A DNA stretch of 64,000 nucleotides, taken from the NCBI GenBank assembly GCA_965153455.1, contig OZ234495.1, forward strand, positions 11,342,875 to 11,406,874. Direction: 5' to 3'. Both the position numbers and the translations under genes were made by a program. Under the pieces are notes generated by a model that was given only the letters and a program-made list of their open reading frames with translations, was not told the DNA's origin and did no database searches. Of this stretch, positions 35,086-47,316 are shown one piece after another. The DNA comes from Sphagnum compactum (Eukaryota > Bryophyta > Sphagnopsida > Sphagnales). The number at the start of each line of letters is the position of its first letter. Positions within the stretch are counted from its first letter, which is position 1.

Positions 35086-36294
35086 CTAGCCTTCCTTCAA
35101 GTCCTCTTGAAGCTTTTGGAGGGCTTCGGATCCAAGATTGCCTTCTCCCGAGGCGGCGAACGAGTTGATGTTCGCTGCTGAGTTGGGTGCCTGAGTGCTA
35201 GCCATTTCCGGGATTCCAAAGCTTAATTTGGCTTTTGGAGTGGAGTAGCCTTCTGATGGCTGTTTGGCCGCTGTGCGGAGTCTATCCTGAAGGTGGTTTG
35301 GGGAGGCTGAGGGTTCGGCCATGGCTTGGTCCGTCTAAGCATCTCCAGGCGAGTCCTTCTGGTCGAGCCCTGTTGTTTCTTTTTCGTTGTGGGACTTGAT
35401 TATGTTGTCCGTTTGAGCGGGGGCTGGAGGGCGGTTCATCTGAGTCCTTGTTTCGGCGCGCCATGAGCCGCTTCCCGTGGTTGCGCGATTATTCAGTGCT
35501 TTTGGGGGGCGGCTTGGCTTGTTTGCGTGGGCCGAGCTTTGGCGCGACGCATTGGCGTTCGGCTCCTTTTCTTCCTTCTCACTTGAGGGGGGGTTGCTGG
35601 GATGGGCTGTCCCTTCCCACGACTTGGTTTTGGTGACATTGCAGATTCGGGCGTGGTGCCCGAATCTTTTGCACCTTCGACATTGATTCGAGAGGCCGAA
35701 GTAGAGGATTTTCTGGGTCAGCGTGTCGTTCGTTGAGGCTCCTTTCGCCATGGAAGGAATTCTGATGTATCCTGCGAGCTTGGAAATGTTTCTCACCTCT
35801 ATTGTGATCATAGGTCCAGCTGGCCTTTTGATGTATGAGTCGGCGGCTTCTATTTCCAAGACCTTGCCGAGCTTGCTGGCCATGATGGTCAGCGCCCTTA
35901 CGTTGCGGAATTGCTCGTGCAAATCCGGGAATTGAATCTTGTGTGTGTGTGTGAGTTATGCCTCTGCTCCTTGCGAGTTGGCGTCGAAGTTCGGAACGTA
36001 CCTTGAAAACGAGAGGCTTAGTCCGCTCCACTCAACGGCCATGAGCCTCTTGGTGGCTTTGGCGCCTTCTTCGTCTTCAAATAAGATTTCGAAGTAACCC
36101 CTCGTGAGTAATGTGGCTGAGATGAATGATGTCGGGACGTGGAGCTTGAAACAATCATATAATGCCTTGATCGTCGCTCTTCCTCCTAGAGTTCTTCCTA
36201 TGACGGTTCTTCGCACCTTTCTGGCTGCATTTTCTTGCATCTCGAGTACCATGTCCGTTGGGAAATCCGCCTCTGTTTCCAAGCTGTAATCCAC
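35086..36294 (-). pseudogene. LINE ORF1: DUF4283-like domain and CCHC zinc knuckle
   Basis: On the minus strand the frame reads an N-terminal RNA-binding-type region (VRRTVIGRTLGGRATIKALY, then TRGYFEILFEDEEGAKATKR) typical of the DUF4283 domain of plant LINE ORF1. It continues through GKVLEIEAADSYIKRPAGPM and a CX2CX4HX4C zinc knuckle CRRCKRFGHHARIC at 35641-35682. A proline/serine/asparagine-rich tail follows. The frame is interrupted by TAA at 35956-35958 and TAG at 35335-35337. A TG-dinucleotide run lies at about 35941-35953. ORF1 protein normally coats LINE RNA. The start cannot be fixed because the upstream part is in another frame. Confidence 0.8.
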
Positions 36295-36346
36295 TGGCGA
36301 TGGGCCTTGGGCATCCTCGCCCGTTGGGGGGGTTGTTCTTGTCCCG

Positions 36347-36889
36347 CTACCTGGTTGCGCGATCAGAGTTGGGTTGGGGGGGGACCGTCACGGGGGTAGC
36401 CGATTTCCTTTTTTGCGCGCTTTTCTCGTTTGGCGCCTTTGTTTTGGCAGCCGAGAGATCCTCTCTCGCCATTTGCCTTGCAGCGGCGGCGTCCGAGCCC
36501 TCCGAACCAGATCCTTGACCAACATTTGCAAGAGGAAGGTCTGAGGTGCGAGGAAAAGGAAAAGGAGAGGATCTTTTTGGAGGTACCTGGGGGAGATGAG
36601 ATCTGCCAGATGCCTCGGCCGTGCTCGTCGTGGTTTGCGTCGTGATGTTTAGAGAGGCGATCGGTGTAGAGGACTGATGGAGGCGGCCTTCGCGCCATCC
36701 GCCATCGCTCCTTGGTGAGTCCGCTTGCGCGGCTTTGCCTTGAAGTTGGCATCTTGTCGTGTCCCCGAGAGAGGTCGGGGCCGCCGGTGTTTGGCTCGCG
36801 TTCTTCCCTTCCTTGCTGATCGAACCTCCCGAGAGGGAGGAGCTTGGCGCGGAGAGAGCTTCGCATGGGCCTTGCGCTGGCGGAATCAA
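36347..36889 (-). pseudogene. LINE ORF1 N-terminal low-complexity region
   Basis: This 180-codon open frame is rich in Ser, Pro, Ala and Lys (for example SSPFPFPRTSDLPLANVG) and ends about 50 bases before the DUF4283-like part, but in a different frame. A run of eight C on the coding strand (plus strand near 36376-36384) lies at the likely frameshift site. No ATG in this frame defines a start. It is interpreted as the disordered N-terminus of ORF1; an overlapping frame 36363-36866 is a weaker alternative. Confidence 0.5.
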
Positions 36890-37216
36890 AAGATCCGTTG
36901 GCTATGAGCGAGTTCCCGTTGCTTGTCGGAAGGTAGCTCGGGCGCCGTCGCCGCCGTTAGGGCTCAGCTTGTTGCATTTGAATTTGCCGAGCCCTAGTCG
37001 CGCGCTGCGCCTTGCTTTCCGAATCCTGTCAGCCACAAGAAAAAACTCGTTTAGCTTGGAGATCTGATGATCTTATGATTCTAAGCAGATTTTCATCTTC
37101 ACCATCGAGAAGTGCTGAAGAAATGACTAAGAAAATGTGCTTTGGACTTAGAAAATTGTGGGCCCCTCTGATACACATCCAAGGAGCGGAGAGCCCATTG
37201 TGGCGCACGCAACGAG

Positions 37217-37232
37217 CATCGAGGTCAAATAG
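37217..37232. repeat. LINE target-site duplication, right copy (16 bp)
   Basis: This is the second exact copy of CATCGAGGTCAAATAG, at the 5' side of the minus-strand LINE. Confidence 0.9.
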
Positions 37233-39320
37233 AGAGACAGAGAGAGGCGGAGACTGGACAGAGGATCATTCAAGTCGTTTCCTTTGTCTTTCCCTACTCC
37301 TATCTACTATTTGTTAGAAAAAATTGCCAATGAAATGAAGGGGGAGCAAGGCTGCCCAATATATACTTAGAAAATGAGTCTCCTAAATATTATTCCAGCA
37401 TTTAGGAGGATGGTTTTCTCAAGTTCCCCCACCATTCGATTGGTTCCATCCTGGGAAGCTACTTAACTGGAAAATCAAACTTAAAAATATATAGCTCATA
37501 GTAAAGGAAAATCAACCTAAAACCCTCTGCACTTTGTGACACTGTAACTGGAGGCACCTTATATGCCACAATGGGTTGTCAGCAAGGAGGGGCATTTGGC
37601 TTTTTAAAAGTAAAAAGTGAGTTGAGTGATTTCAGGGAGTTGAGGGCCGGTTATCTCAAGAAGGCCCACCCCAGGGCCTTAGCCTATACTAGAGGCAGAG
37701 GCAATTGGGTGCCACATTCCAAGGCATTCAAGGTGAGAGGCTAAAAGAGCGAGGTGCACAAATCTGGGTTTTCATGCTGTGTGGCATCTTGTGATTTCAA
37801 AGAGAGGTTGGGCTCGCTTTTCAAAGATCCCTTTTGTCGTATGCAAGCCGCAAGTGGCGCCAGCTCAAAATTCCACCTTCCTAAGCTCAGGTACACACAC
37901 ACACACAAAGTCAGTAATTGTACTGACAAGCTGTTCAGCTTGTAACTGTAACATTTTTGATTTCCAACCCAACAACACTACTAAATAAAACCCATCACTT
38001 CTTAATTTGTACTTGTTGTTTCAATGTTGCCAGGAAACTATAAAGTCAAGTTACACTTCCTTTTGTTAACTGATTTTGCAAAAAAACAATATTCTATTGA
38101 GTTTTCTACTTTGTAGGTCGGTCCCCCATCGCTGTACTCTAGGAGGCTGGATTAATATTTTAAGTTTACAACCTCGTCCGCCTCCTCCTCTTCCTCGAAG
38201 TCGATTAAATACCTTAAGTACAATAGTCTCCTTGTGAAGGAGACTCGAAACTCAAAATAAATTTAGGATTCATTGCAGACCTGTGAAGGTTTATCCGCTG
38301 AAGTTTACGGACTCCTTGGCAGCCTCACCACCCCAAACATATTAAGTAGCTAAAGCTTTTTTATACACATGTAATAATGCTCTTTAACCCTTCGTTTTCT
38401 GGCAGATTTTTTTTTTTACTTGGCGAAATTTCACCCAAATTAGAAATTAGAAATTCGAAAATGAAGCGGACTTGAAGGATTTCAATCGTCATAAGTGAGA
38501 AAAATGAGAAGTGAAAAATCATTAGATTCCTATATTTGGTTTTCAGTGTGTAGCCAAAAACAAGAAGGATGATAGTTAAAGATTTGTACTTTACTTTTGG
38601 TTTATAGCCAGATTGGGCTAAATCTTCCTGCACCACGTTTTCTACATCCTTCCTATGGATCATTGCCACTTTGGCCACAACTGAAAATTCCTACAAAAAA
38701 GCCACTGTTGCTTTCGGAATGTAGTTCATTTTTTCTGTGATTTAATTAGGATTAGTGCATGCATTAACACAAAGATTATTTTTCTATTTTCTTGACCCCA
38801 ATGATTTAGCTTACACCAGTTGAGTGCTTAGAGTAGATTCTGGAAGCTATTTGGCATTCTTATCTATATGTATTCGTCTATATTGGGTATGATACATATA
38901 CACCCTGATAGTTGTAGTTGCTGCAGTTTTTGGGGTGCTGCTGGTTCATTACCTCTCTGCCTGGTTGTGGATGAAAGGACTAGGTGACTAGCCAGAGGCC
39001 ACTGGTTTTGAAATTGGCCCAGGCATTGGTGTGCAGAGGCTAGTTCTAATCAGCAGCCTCAAAACAATTACTGGACATAAACAGCATCCTTTACATCCAC
39101 ATATGCTCAGCCGGTGGATGCAGATTTTTCATCCATACACAGAATGAATATGGATCACTTTTTGTCCACGCACACACAGGCGGCGTCAAAACCTGGCATG
39201 AATTTCCCAGTGTATTGGGAGGCCACATTACCAAGCGTAATAACTCCACTTTCCATTTTGGGGGGTGGCCATTTGGTTTTCAAATTGCCTGCATTATTTT
39301 TTATGAAACCTTTTTTTTTA
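37233..39320. other. moderate-GC unassigned sequence
   Basis: No recognisable coding domain. Small features: an (AC)n run near 37891-37904, and a perfect 8 bp hairpin GTCTCCTT-GTG-AAGGAGAC near 38226-38244. Several short open frames exist but none has family motifs. This could contain introns or untranslated parts of a host gene, but nothing in it proves that. Confidence 0.35.
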
Positions 39321-39323
39321 ACT

Positions 39324-40435
39324 GTGATACCCGGAGGGTACCAGAAGGATGTATATTGAACATAAAATTTTAACTTCCGTCTGGTACCCACCGGGTATGA
39401 AAGTAAAATTAAAACTACTGTGACAGTTTTTATGCCTGGTAAAACCCTCTCCCATATCGTGGAGCTGGAATTCTTTAATAACTAGGTAAATAAATGTATG
39501 TGGAGACTGGATAGATAGCTGTTGGATGAGGCATCCACCCCACCAGACACGACTCTTGCATAGCCTGCCCAAACAAAAAAGCTAAAAAAAGGTACTCATC
39601 CCAACCAGGTTTTGGAATCTCATGCCTTTATTGCCTTTGTCTTTTGCCTTTCACCTGTGGGATAAAGTTTTAGATTGTCTTCCACATTTTAGATTTTTGT
39701 TGAGTATAAAGTGCAAATGTTCATGTTGCTTTTCAATGCAAAAGGGCAAGAGGAGCCTTCAACTTTGAGGGCTGATTGCTACTCATTCCAGTTGGTGCTC
39801 ATAAGGTTTGAAGTTCACTTATATTATTGAGCCCCAGCAGTTAATGTTTGGCATCCCTAATATCTGTCACATATTCATCCCACCACTGATCTCTCTTCTG
39901 ATCCTGTGCCAATACCCCCAAACATGAACTGGGTACAATTCCATTGCTCTTTTCCTGCACAACACCTTGCAAATAGCTCAATGGGTACCGCATTCTCCAA
40001 TTTGAATTTCTGCTTGAGGCTGGTTTAATGGATAATCTGGTACACAAACTTGGCCCACCACCTTCAATGGTCCCTCCAAATTGCAGTTTGAAAAATGGGG
40101 ACAGTACTTCCATTTGGCTGGCGAAGTGGCTTGTATACATTATCACTTTGTGAAAAAGAGATAAAGTATGAGAGCAAAAAGGACCTCAAGCTTGGTGCCA
40201 CTGATAGAGATCACTTGGGCACCGAAAATATAGTGGAGGGTAAAGCCCAAGGGGACGGTCTCTAGAGGGTGGGCTTTACAGGAATAAGGGCCCCCTAAGG
40301 CAGAGCTGAGTGTAGCCTCAATTCTCATATAGCCTGCCACCAAGCACTTTACATGAAATTAATCATGTTCTTTTCCTTTTTAAAAAAATTCCTGTGATAC
40401 GCAGAAGGCACCCACTAGATACCCTTCGGTATCAC
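39324..40435. repeat. cluster of GTGATACC inverted motifs (possible foldback element)
   Basis: GTGATACCCGGAGGGTACC at 39324 is followed by its near-perfect inverse at 39374-39399, giving a 26 bp imperfect stem with a 22-base loop. A diverged pair lies at 40394-40400 (GTGATAC) and 40429-40435 (GTATCAC), where the minus-strand reading GTGATACCGAAGGGTATC resembles the first arm. The outermost copies are in inverted orientation 1.1 kb apart, as terminal repeats would be. No target duplication is evident and no transposase is seen. Confidence 0.5.
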
Positions 40436-43400
40436 ATGAAAAAAAGATGACAGACTTTTTGAAAACATAATGCCTGTAGAGGTGGAAAATTATGTTGTTG
40501 AAAAGCCTGCTGGCATATTATGCTCCGAACAGCTATGTGTGACAACACTAGAAAAATGGTGCAAGTTTTTAAGAAATATGAAGGAGGCTTGGGTGGGAAG
40601 GATGGTCATATCAGAGACCATGGCTGCAAAGGGCTTGTTGATGAATTTGGAGCTTGATGTGCATTGTCCGGAATTTTCAACTCCAAAACTCTCTCTCTCT
40701 CTCTTGTAATTTTAATTTCCATCCCCACCCATTGGGCCACATTTCACAGGTAGGGAGATATTGACACTCAGCTGATTTTCAGACAAAGGCTGCAGGCTGG
40801 GAGCAGCAAGTTTTCCATGAGTTTTTCATGATCCTTGATGTGCATGGTCTGGAGTCTAGGTGACAGCTCTGACCCCCTCCAAGATGCCTAAGGTTGTGAA
40901 CAGTTTGCAAATGCCATCAGAGTAAATTAAGCTACAACTTGCACTAAACCCTGTCAGACATGAGACAGTCTCAGCAGAACATCTACTAGGGACAGTGATA
41001 ATCATTTTGCAAAGGAAAAACCATGTATTGCAATTATTCATGGTAATCATATCCAAGCATTTAACTCAGGGATGTGAAGACGAAATATCCCTTAGCTCTA
41101 AGTAACATCCCTTAGTTCAAGAATCCCTCTGGTCATTTGTTACGAGAACTATGTAGGCATACACAAATACGTCTGGAGAGTACTTTTTCAATTTCCAGGG
41201 AGAAAGAAGAGGAAGATGCAGATGCAAAATAGTTGTCTTACGTCTGGTAGAAGTAGTGAAACGAAGAGCTCTAGTAAGATCACTTACACATGCATTAAAT
41301 CTAACTGGACCTTCTAGCAATGTCAGAAACCTGTCTACCTTTAGTTTTTATAGTTCATTTCTCCCGGTAGTTTATAGCCTTTTAGGTAGTGTAACACATA
41401 CTAGGTGATGCTATTTCTGACAGATATTAAGATTGGGTTCAGGACAACCCCAATTTACAAAGCACCCATATCTCTCTGATCTTCACTTACAACTAGGCTT
41501 GGGCCCAGGTTTGAATGCTCAACTGCTTCAAAATAATTATTGCCAGTGAATACTACTTTTGCCAGAGAGTACAAGAATTCCTTCCTATCAGCCATTTTCG
41601 CCCTAAACTGGCTAGTTGCCAATCTGGCTACACAGCTCATCAGATGTCAATCTGGCTAAATTCTGTGTGAGGGGGCTCGGTGGGCAACTTTATTTATTTG
41701 TTGAAGAGCGGCTATGATGGTGAGTTTGTCCCTTGCAAATGTTTGCACATTAGCTAAAACCATTGGATTTCTGATTGAAAACATTGGAGACATGGGTTGT
41801 TGCCATGGGAGTACATTTGGCTAAGGTGTGATTGCCAAGGGAGTATATTTGGTTACATAAGGGCCTCAATACAAAGCTTATAGAACTTATGCAGTAAGGC
41901 TCACGACTTACAAGTTACAACCTCACTTTTGGATAGATTGATTCAAATTATTGCATCAATTGATATGTCTAACTCTTGAGCCCTTACTACTTAGAGGTTA
42001 GGAAGTCCAATTGTGACTTCTAGCTCCATTCCTTCTTCATCAATTTGGATAAGCTTTTGCATATCACAAAATGCATCTAATGGCTTATTTAGAAGCTATT
42101 TTACAATTACATATGGATAGAAGGAATCAATTGTGCTATTGCCTTGGTGCTCACTCCCTTGTTAGTGTAGATGTTATAGACATCCTCGCATAGAACAAGC
42201 TCTATGTTGATTTCCATAATCACCTACATACTTGAATACACCCCATGCATCTTTACAACAAGGAGCTTCAAAGTTCTCATGATACATCCATGCCTTTACC
42301 TTAATGAAGTAGCAAGAAATCATTTCACAAGTATGTTTAAAGGAAGAATTGAAAAATTGAGCCCTTGAAACATACAAGACCATGAGGGTTGTAAAGTTCA
42401 AAGTCCACATTCTTGGATTGTAAGATTTCATCAATCTCCACCTTGGAGACATGCTTGAATTTACAATACTAGAACATCTCACAACTAGGTCTATATACTA
42501 ATCAATTATACTTGCACACAAGAAGCACTTTTATAAGATGGTACCATTTGGTCTTTGTATGGTTGCACACTACCAATGGCGATCAATTTTTTTAAAATGT
42601 TTCCATATGGGTTTCAAATAATTCATCATTATTTATGTCAATGTCAAATTCAATTTGAATTAATTTAAATATCATGATGAACATGAAAAGACACATATTA
42701 ATTTGCCTTTTCATATCCATATTAGTGACTAGGGAAAAAGAATGAAATATAAGGTAAGTCCTTGATGTCAAGGATTTATTGTGTGAGCACCGAGGGTGAA
42801 GCTTGAAGTCCACACAGTAATTCCCTAACAATGTGGACTTACACTATGTAACAACCGAGGTAATCAATGCCTTGCGAAATAATTCCCTCCCTTTAAAAGA
42901 TCTAATTGGGTTACATCTTCCACCCTAGGGATTTACAAAATCACGCTATCTAACTTAAGGAACATTTTGTAAGCTTGATTACGAAAAATAATCCACCTTC
43001 CAAATACACTAAAGATTTTCTCCAAGGTTGTTACGTAGTTATAAAGTTGGAGGTACTTATTATGAAAGAAGTGAAGTAGTTAAATTTGGAAATAAGGTAG
43101 TTGTCTTGAGAATTTTTTTGGAAATGTCCAAGGATGACCATACAATAGGAAATGTCTTTGGAAGTGTCCAAGAAAGATCATAGAATATATTCCAAAAAAT
43201 CACCCATATACCTTGAAATTTCTTGTCACTAGAATGTGTAAAGTTTGAACACAAGTATATGCAAGGAGATCCTAATTTTTCACTAGTTTTGCTAATTTCT
43301 TAATAGGAAATAATATTCTGTGTGGTTCATAAGTTCAAACCTCATCAAAGTCTTCATAGGTTTCATCATCAATGGTTATAGGTTTTGTGAAGGCTAAAAA

Positions 43401-43711
43401 AGTTGGTCAAGATTCAAGTTGCAACATTCTTTTCACCCTTTTAATATATCAATATTGGTGTAAATATCATCACTAATTCACAAAATTGTGTCAATGATCA
43501 ACATTATGCCAAAACTTAGTTTTAGGATTACATATATGATTTTTATTTTTGTAATCGTATGTAACACATGTGACTACATGACTATAGTTAATATGGACAT
43601 TTATAGGTTATATATATATACAATTGTGATTTAGAAACTATTTACTTTAAAAGTATAACTAGCCAATGAAATTGTTGAGGCATGAAGGTCATGTGTAAGC
43701 ATGAATAGTAT

Positions 43712-43790
43712 GTTGCACGAGGGAATTGAACCCTCAACCTCCATGGCCACAAGCCAAGTCCTTATCCAACGCTTTACAACATTAAATTGC
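43712..43790 (-). repeat. tRNA-like fragment with perfect T-arm (possible SINE head)
   Basis: On the minus strand GAGGG-TTCAATT-CCCTC (43719-43735) forms a perfect 5-7-5 T-arm with a B-box-like GGTTCAATTCC. Upstream GTTGTAAAGCGTTGGATAAGG resembles a D-arm region. The acceptor stem does not close and the anticodon arm is unclear, so a functional tRNA gene is unlikely. A tRNA pseudogene or SINE 5' end fits better. Confidence 0.4.
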
Positions 43791-44879
43791 GACAAACCAT
43801 GTCAATGTTTAGCTATAGATAAGAGTCCTTTTCAAACCTTCTTATGTATATCCAAACTTTGAAATTTTCATTTCAATATCATTTTCACATAAAACAAATG
43901 AATGATTATTTTAAAATAAAATTATAGGATCCATGAATCAAATTATACATAATTCAAAAAAATGTAAATTGTTTATTGGGACATATTTTGGAATGAAAAT
44001 ATGGTTTGCAAATTAAACACATTGTTATTCCTTCAAATCATGTCAAATTGAAATGTTAATTTAATGAAAAGGAGAATTTTATTTTTAGGGGATAATCTTA
44101 AAATTTTCTTTATTAAAATGAACTTTGAATTCATATTTACTTTAGTTATACATAATATTCCACAATTGACTATTTATTTATGATTATTGAGAATCACATA
44201 ATTTTCGACTTTATGATCTTACTTTGGTTGAATTACAAGTGCATCCACATATATTATTTTGATGTAATTATATTACTTTATTTATTATTTATACATTTTC
44301 GTTTTCACTTGGGTCAAAAAATAATAATAATGTGTTAATCTAAATGAAATCATTATTTTTGTTACCCAACATCATTACACATTAAATATGCAAATACATT
44401 TTCATGTGCCATTGATCAAACCATGAAAGTCCATTTTCAATTTTGATACTTTGACATTCGATTAAATGAAGACCTAAAATAAATTTTCTTCACAATTTAT
44501 GTCAATTAAATTATTGATGTTTTTTTTGAATGCCTAACTTTTGACTTTATGTAATAAAAATATAAATCCCCGCATATTTAATAATATGCAATTTAATTCT
44601 CATTCAACTATATTTCTTCGAATATTATCATGATAAAAAATCTTTTTGTTTGTAACTGTTAAATCTATGACGACAACTATCCATTTTCATTTTTGTAACT
44701 ATGTTGAAGCCTTGACATTTTTTTGTCATCTTTGTGACTAGGTTTTTTTCATCCTTCCAATGGGATGATTTTCATCCAATAACAACATTTTATAGCTCAT
44801 TAGTTGCAACAATAACCAATGAAAGTGGCAACAAATATGATGTAAACCTATAGCTCTTATAGGTACATATTTGGGGTGT

Positions 44880-45900
44880 ATTGTTTAGAACTATAGGTAT
44901 TGGTTGGGGGCTAGTAATTAATATAGGTAAATAATGGACCTAAGTTGTAGGTAGGTAGGTTGTAAGTAGGTACGGGTTAGTAATAGTATTATGTAATATG
45001 TTTGTAGGTAATATGTAGACCTAATTAGTAGGTAGGTTGGTTGGTGATAGGGAATAGGTAGGTAGATAGGTAGGTTGGTATTTGGTAGTACATATAGGTG
45101 GGGGTTGGTATATTTAGAGAAGCTAGATTAGGCTATGCTAGGTACATAGGTTTTCAAGGATGTTATTTTTTGTATATTTTACAAAGCATGTGAGATAAAG
45201 GGGTTTTTTAAAAATGTTATGAAATAATATTCTATTAATGGAATATTTTACTAAAATTGGAAATATTCTGGTATACAACAGGTATATTTTCATTGTCCAA
45301 TTTTTGGCACCCTATTTACATTGAAGTGAATTATAATATTTATTTTTTCCATTAAGTTGAATTATATTTTTTTTGCACATCATTTGAAAAACATGGAATA
45401 ACCTTCCTTGCTGTAAGTTAGGAGCTAGATTAGATAATTTGGCTTGTTAATTACATGAGATAGTAAACTAACTATTAGCTACTAGGCTAGGTAGGTAGCT
45501 TAGACTTAACTATTAGTTTATGTTGGATATTATTACTTGCCTACCTATTGTTTGCCTACGTAGGAATTGGTAGTTAAGTAGGTAGGCTATCCTACCTAGC
45601 TTATTAGTTAGGCTAGGCTTAGGCTAGATTGTAGGTAGATAAATAAATAGACTAGGTAAGTTAACACTAATACAAAAGTGGGGTGTAATTCATTAGTTTA
45701 ATTCACTATGGAACTTTTTAAATGAAATAAATTCACCTAGCCCTAATCATTTCACTTTGATTAAAGTTATGTTTATGGGGTCACTATGTAGTCATCATGT
45801 TGCATTACTAATTGAAGTAATTCACTATAATAAATAAGATTGTTTTAATGTTGTTACTAAATAGATTGTAGGTAGTTAAATAGGTATGTATGTAAGTAGA
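44880..45900. repeat. TAGG-rich low-complexity region
   Basis: Dense GTAGGTAGG, TAGGTTGG and GCTAGGTAGGTAG words occur at 44940-45125, 45480-45660 and 45865-45890, with ordinary AT-rich sequence between. The vocabulary matches 27290-27790 and 63560-63720. Confidence 0.6.
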
Positions 45901-47311
45901 AACACGCTTATGTAATTAATTATGGACTTAAATGTTATTTTTGAACTTATCTCAACTCATTGGGTGCCCTTAAACCCTTATGATAACCACCACATATTTG
46001 TAGATTTTCACAAGTTTTAAACAAAATTGCTAACTTTTTCTTTCCTTTTGAGGTAACTTATTACAAAAGTGAATGTTGATTAGCAAATATTGACCAAAAT
46101 TATCATTGTTATACACAATTCCCACACATAATGGCATATATAATAAATTTAGTGGAGTGAAAAATACAAACTAATAGTTGACTAAAAAAATTAAGTGACC
46201 AACAAGTCTTCATTTTGAGCATTTAAGACAATCAACATTATATTACTTCTTGATAGGCTTATTATATTCTAAATATAATAATTCAAGGCATTGTTGAATG
46301 TTGTTCACATTATATCAAATTTAATTCAAAGATATTGAAACTAATTTAATAAACTTGATTTTAAAGAACTAATACATAGAGTTATTATGGTATTCCACTA
46401 ATCCCTAATGGCCATCAGATGCCAATATTATAAATTTAAATTTAAAATTATTTATTTAAAATTTAAAATTTTGATAATTCAAGTAATTGTGGTACGACAC
46501 TAGTACATGGTGGCCACCAAATGCTAGTATTATACACTTTAATTCAAATATATTGAAATTAAAATTTTCAATTAAATTATAAAAATAATTTACTCAAGTC
46601 ATTGTGGGAATATATTACTAGATCATTAAGAACAAATCAGACATTCGTTAGGAAGAATTGTAACACATATTAAGGAATCCACACTTAAAGTATGTTATAA
46701 GAAGTTTAATCACTACGTTCCACAAGACTAATGTATTAATCAAGTAATAAATCATTTTAATGATGACTAGCACTTAATGTATTATATGTGGTTAATGTCA
46801 TTAACCACATCAATGTTTTTTTTAACCCAATTACCATACACATCACTAATTGTTGGTATTTTTCCTAAGACGAAATGAAAATGTAATGAAATCAATATCC
46901 ACCCATTGCATGGGGTTTATTGAGTTGCATTTCCACCTTCCTCGCCAAAGGTCTTTGTACAACTTTGCATCATTGTGTGCTCCTTTCTTCAAGTGCGAAC
47001 ATGCACCATTTATAATGCTTATTGTTCACATCCTTGACAACATGACTATGCATTCCTCCCGTCCATATTGGGTGCACTTGGGGATTGGACAATGTCTATG
47101 ACTGAATAATATTTTCGTTGTGTAAATTTCTATGTAAGTTGATGTCCTCAAGGAAGGTTTCATGTCCTTTCATAATGAGAAAGGATATTTGGATCTTCCT
47201 TATCCTCAAGGACTTGTGGAGTTTGAAAAGAAAATCACACATGATTAACTTTCCAATTGCTAGATGGCCAAAAGCCTTCCAACAAGATAATAACTTTGAA
47301 ATACCTTTTCG

Positions 47312-47316
47312 ATATT
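47312..47316. repeat. target-site duplication, left (ATATT)
   Basis: ATATT precedes the TG of the left LTR and recurs at 59140-59144 after the CA of the right LTR. Confidence 0.85.

Larger units (their letters stand above)
29834..37216 (-). mobile_element. full-length L1-like LINE, inactive (7383 bp)
   Basis: A minus-strand non-LTR retrotransposon is bounded by a perfect 16 bp target-site duplication. From 5' to 3' on the minus strand it holds a leader of about 330 bases, ORF1 (about 36890-35090), and ORF2 with APE endonuclease, reverse transcriptase and zf-RVT module (about 34880-29869). Both ORFs carry stops and frameshifts. The body is clearly more GC-rich than the flanks. There is only a 35-base 3' segment between the last stop codon and the duplication, with no poly(A) tail or simple tandem tail. 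Target-primed reverse transcription explains the long duplication. Confidence 0.9.
40440..47311. other. unassigned sequence with low-complexity patches
   Basis: Positions 40440-41700 are moderate-GC with a (CT)n run near 40691-40706 and no recognised domain. Positions 41700-47311 are AT-rich. Short frames near 42174-42482 (minus) and 46850-47324 (plus) have no family motifs that I can name. TAGG-rich tracts and one tRNA-like T-arm are listed separately. Confidence 0.4.

Noticed and set aside
31076-36907. Plus-strand open frames through the LINE
   Set aside because: They are shadows of the GC-rich minus-strand ORFs. The minus strand carries the RT, endonuclease and zinc-knuckle motifs.
39841-40343. 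Two overlapping minus-strand frames that look gene-like
   Set aside because: The four-base overlap resembles a bacterial operon but the context is plant transposon DNA. The frames lack ATG-supported starts, recognisable motifs or splice evidence.
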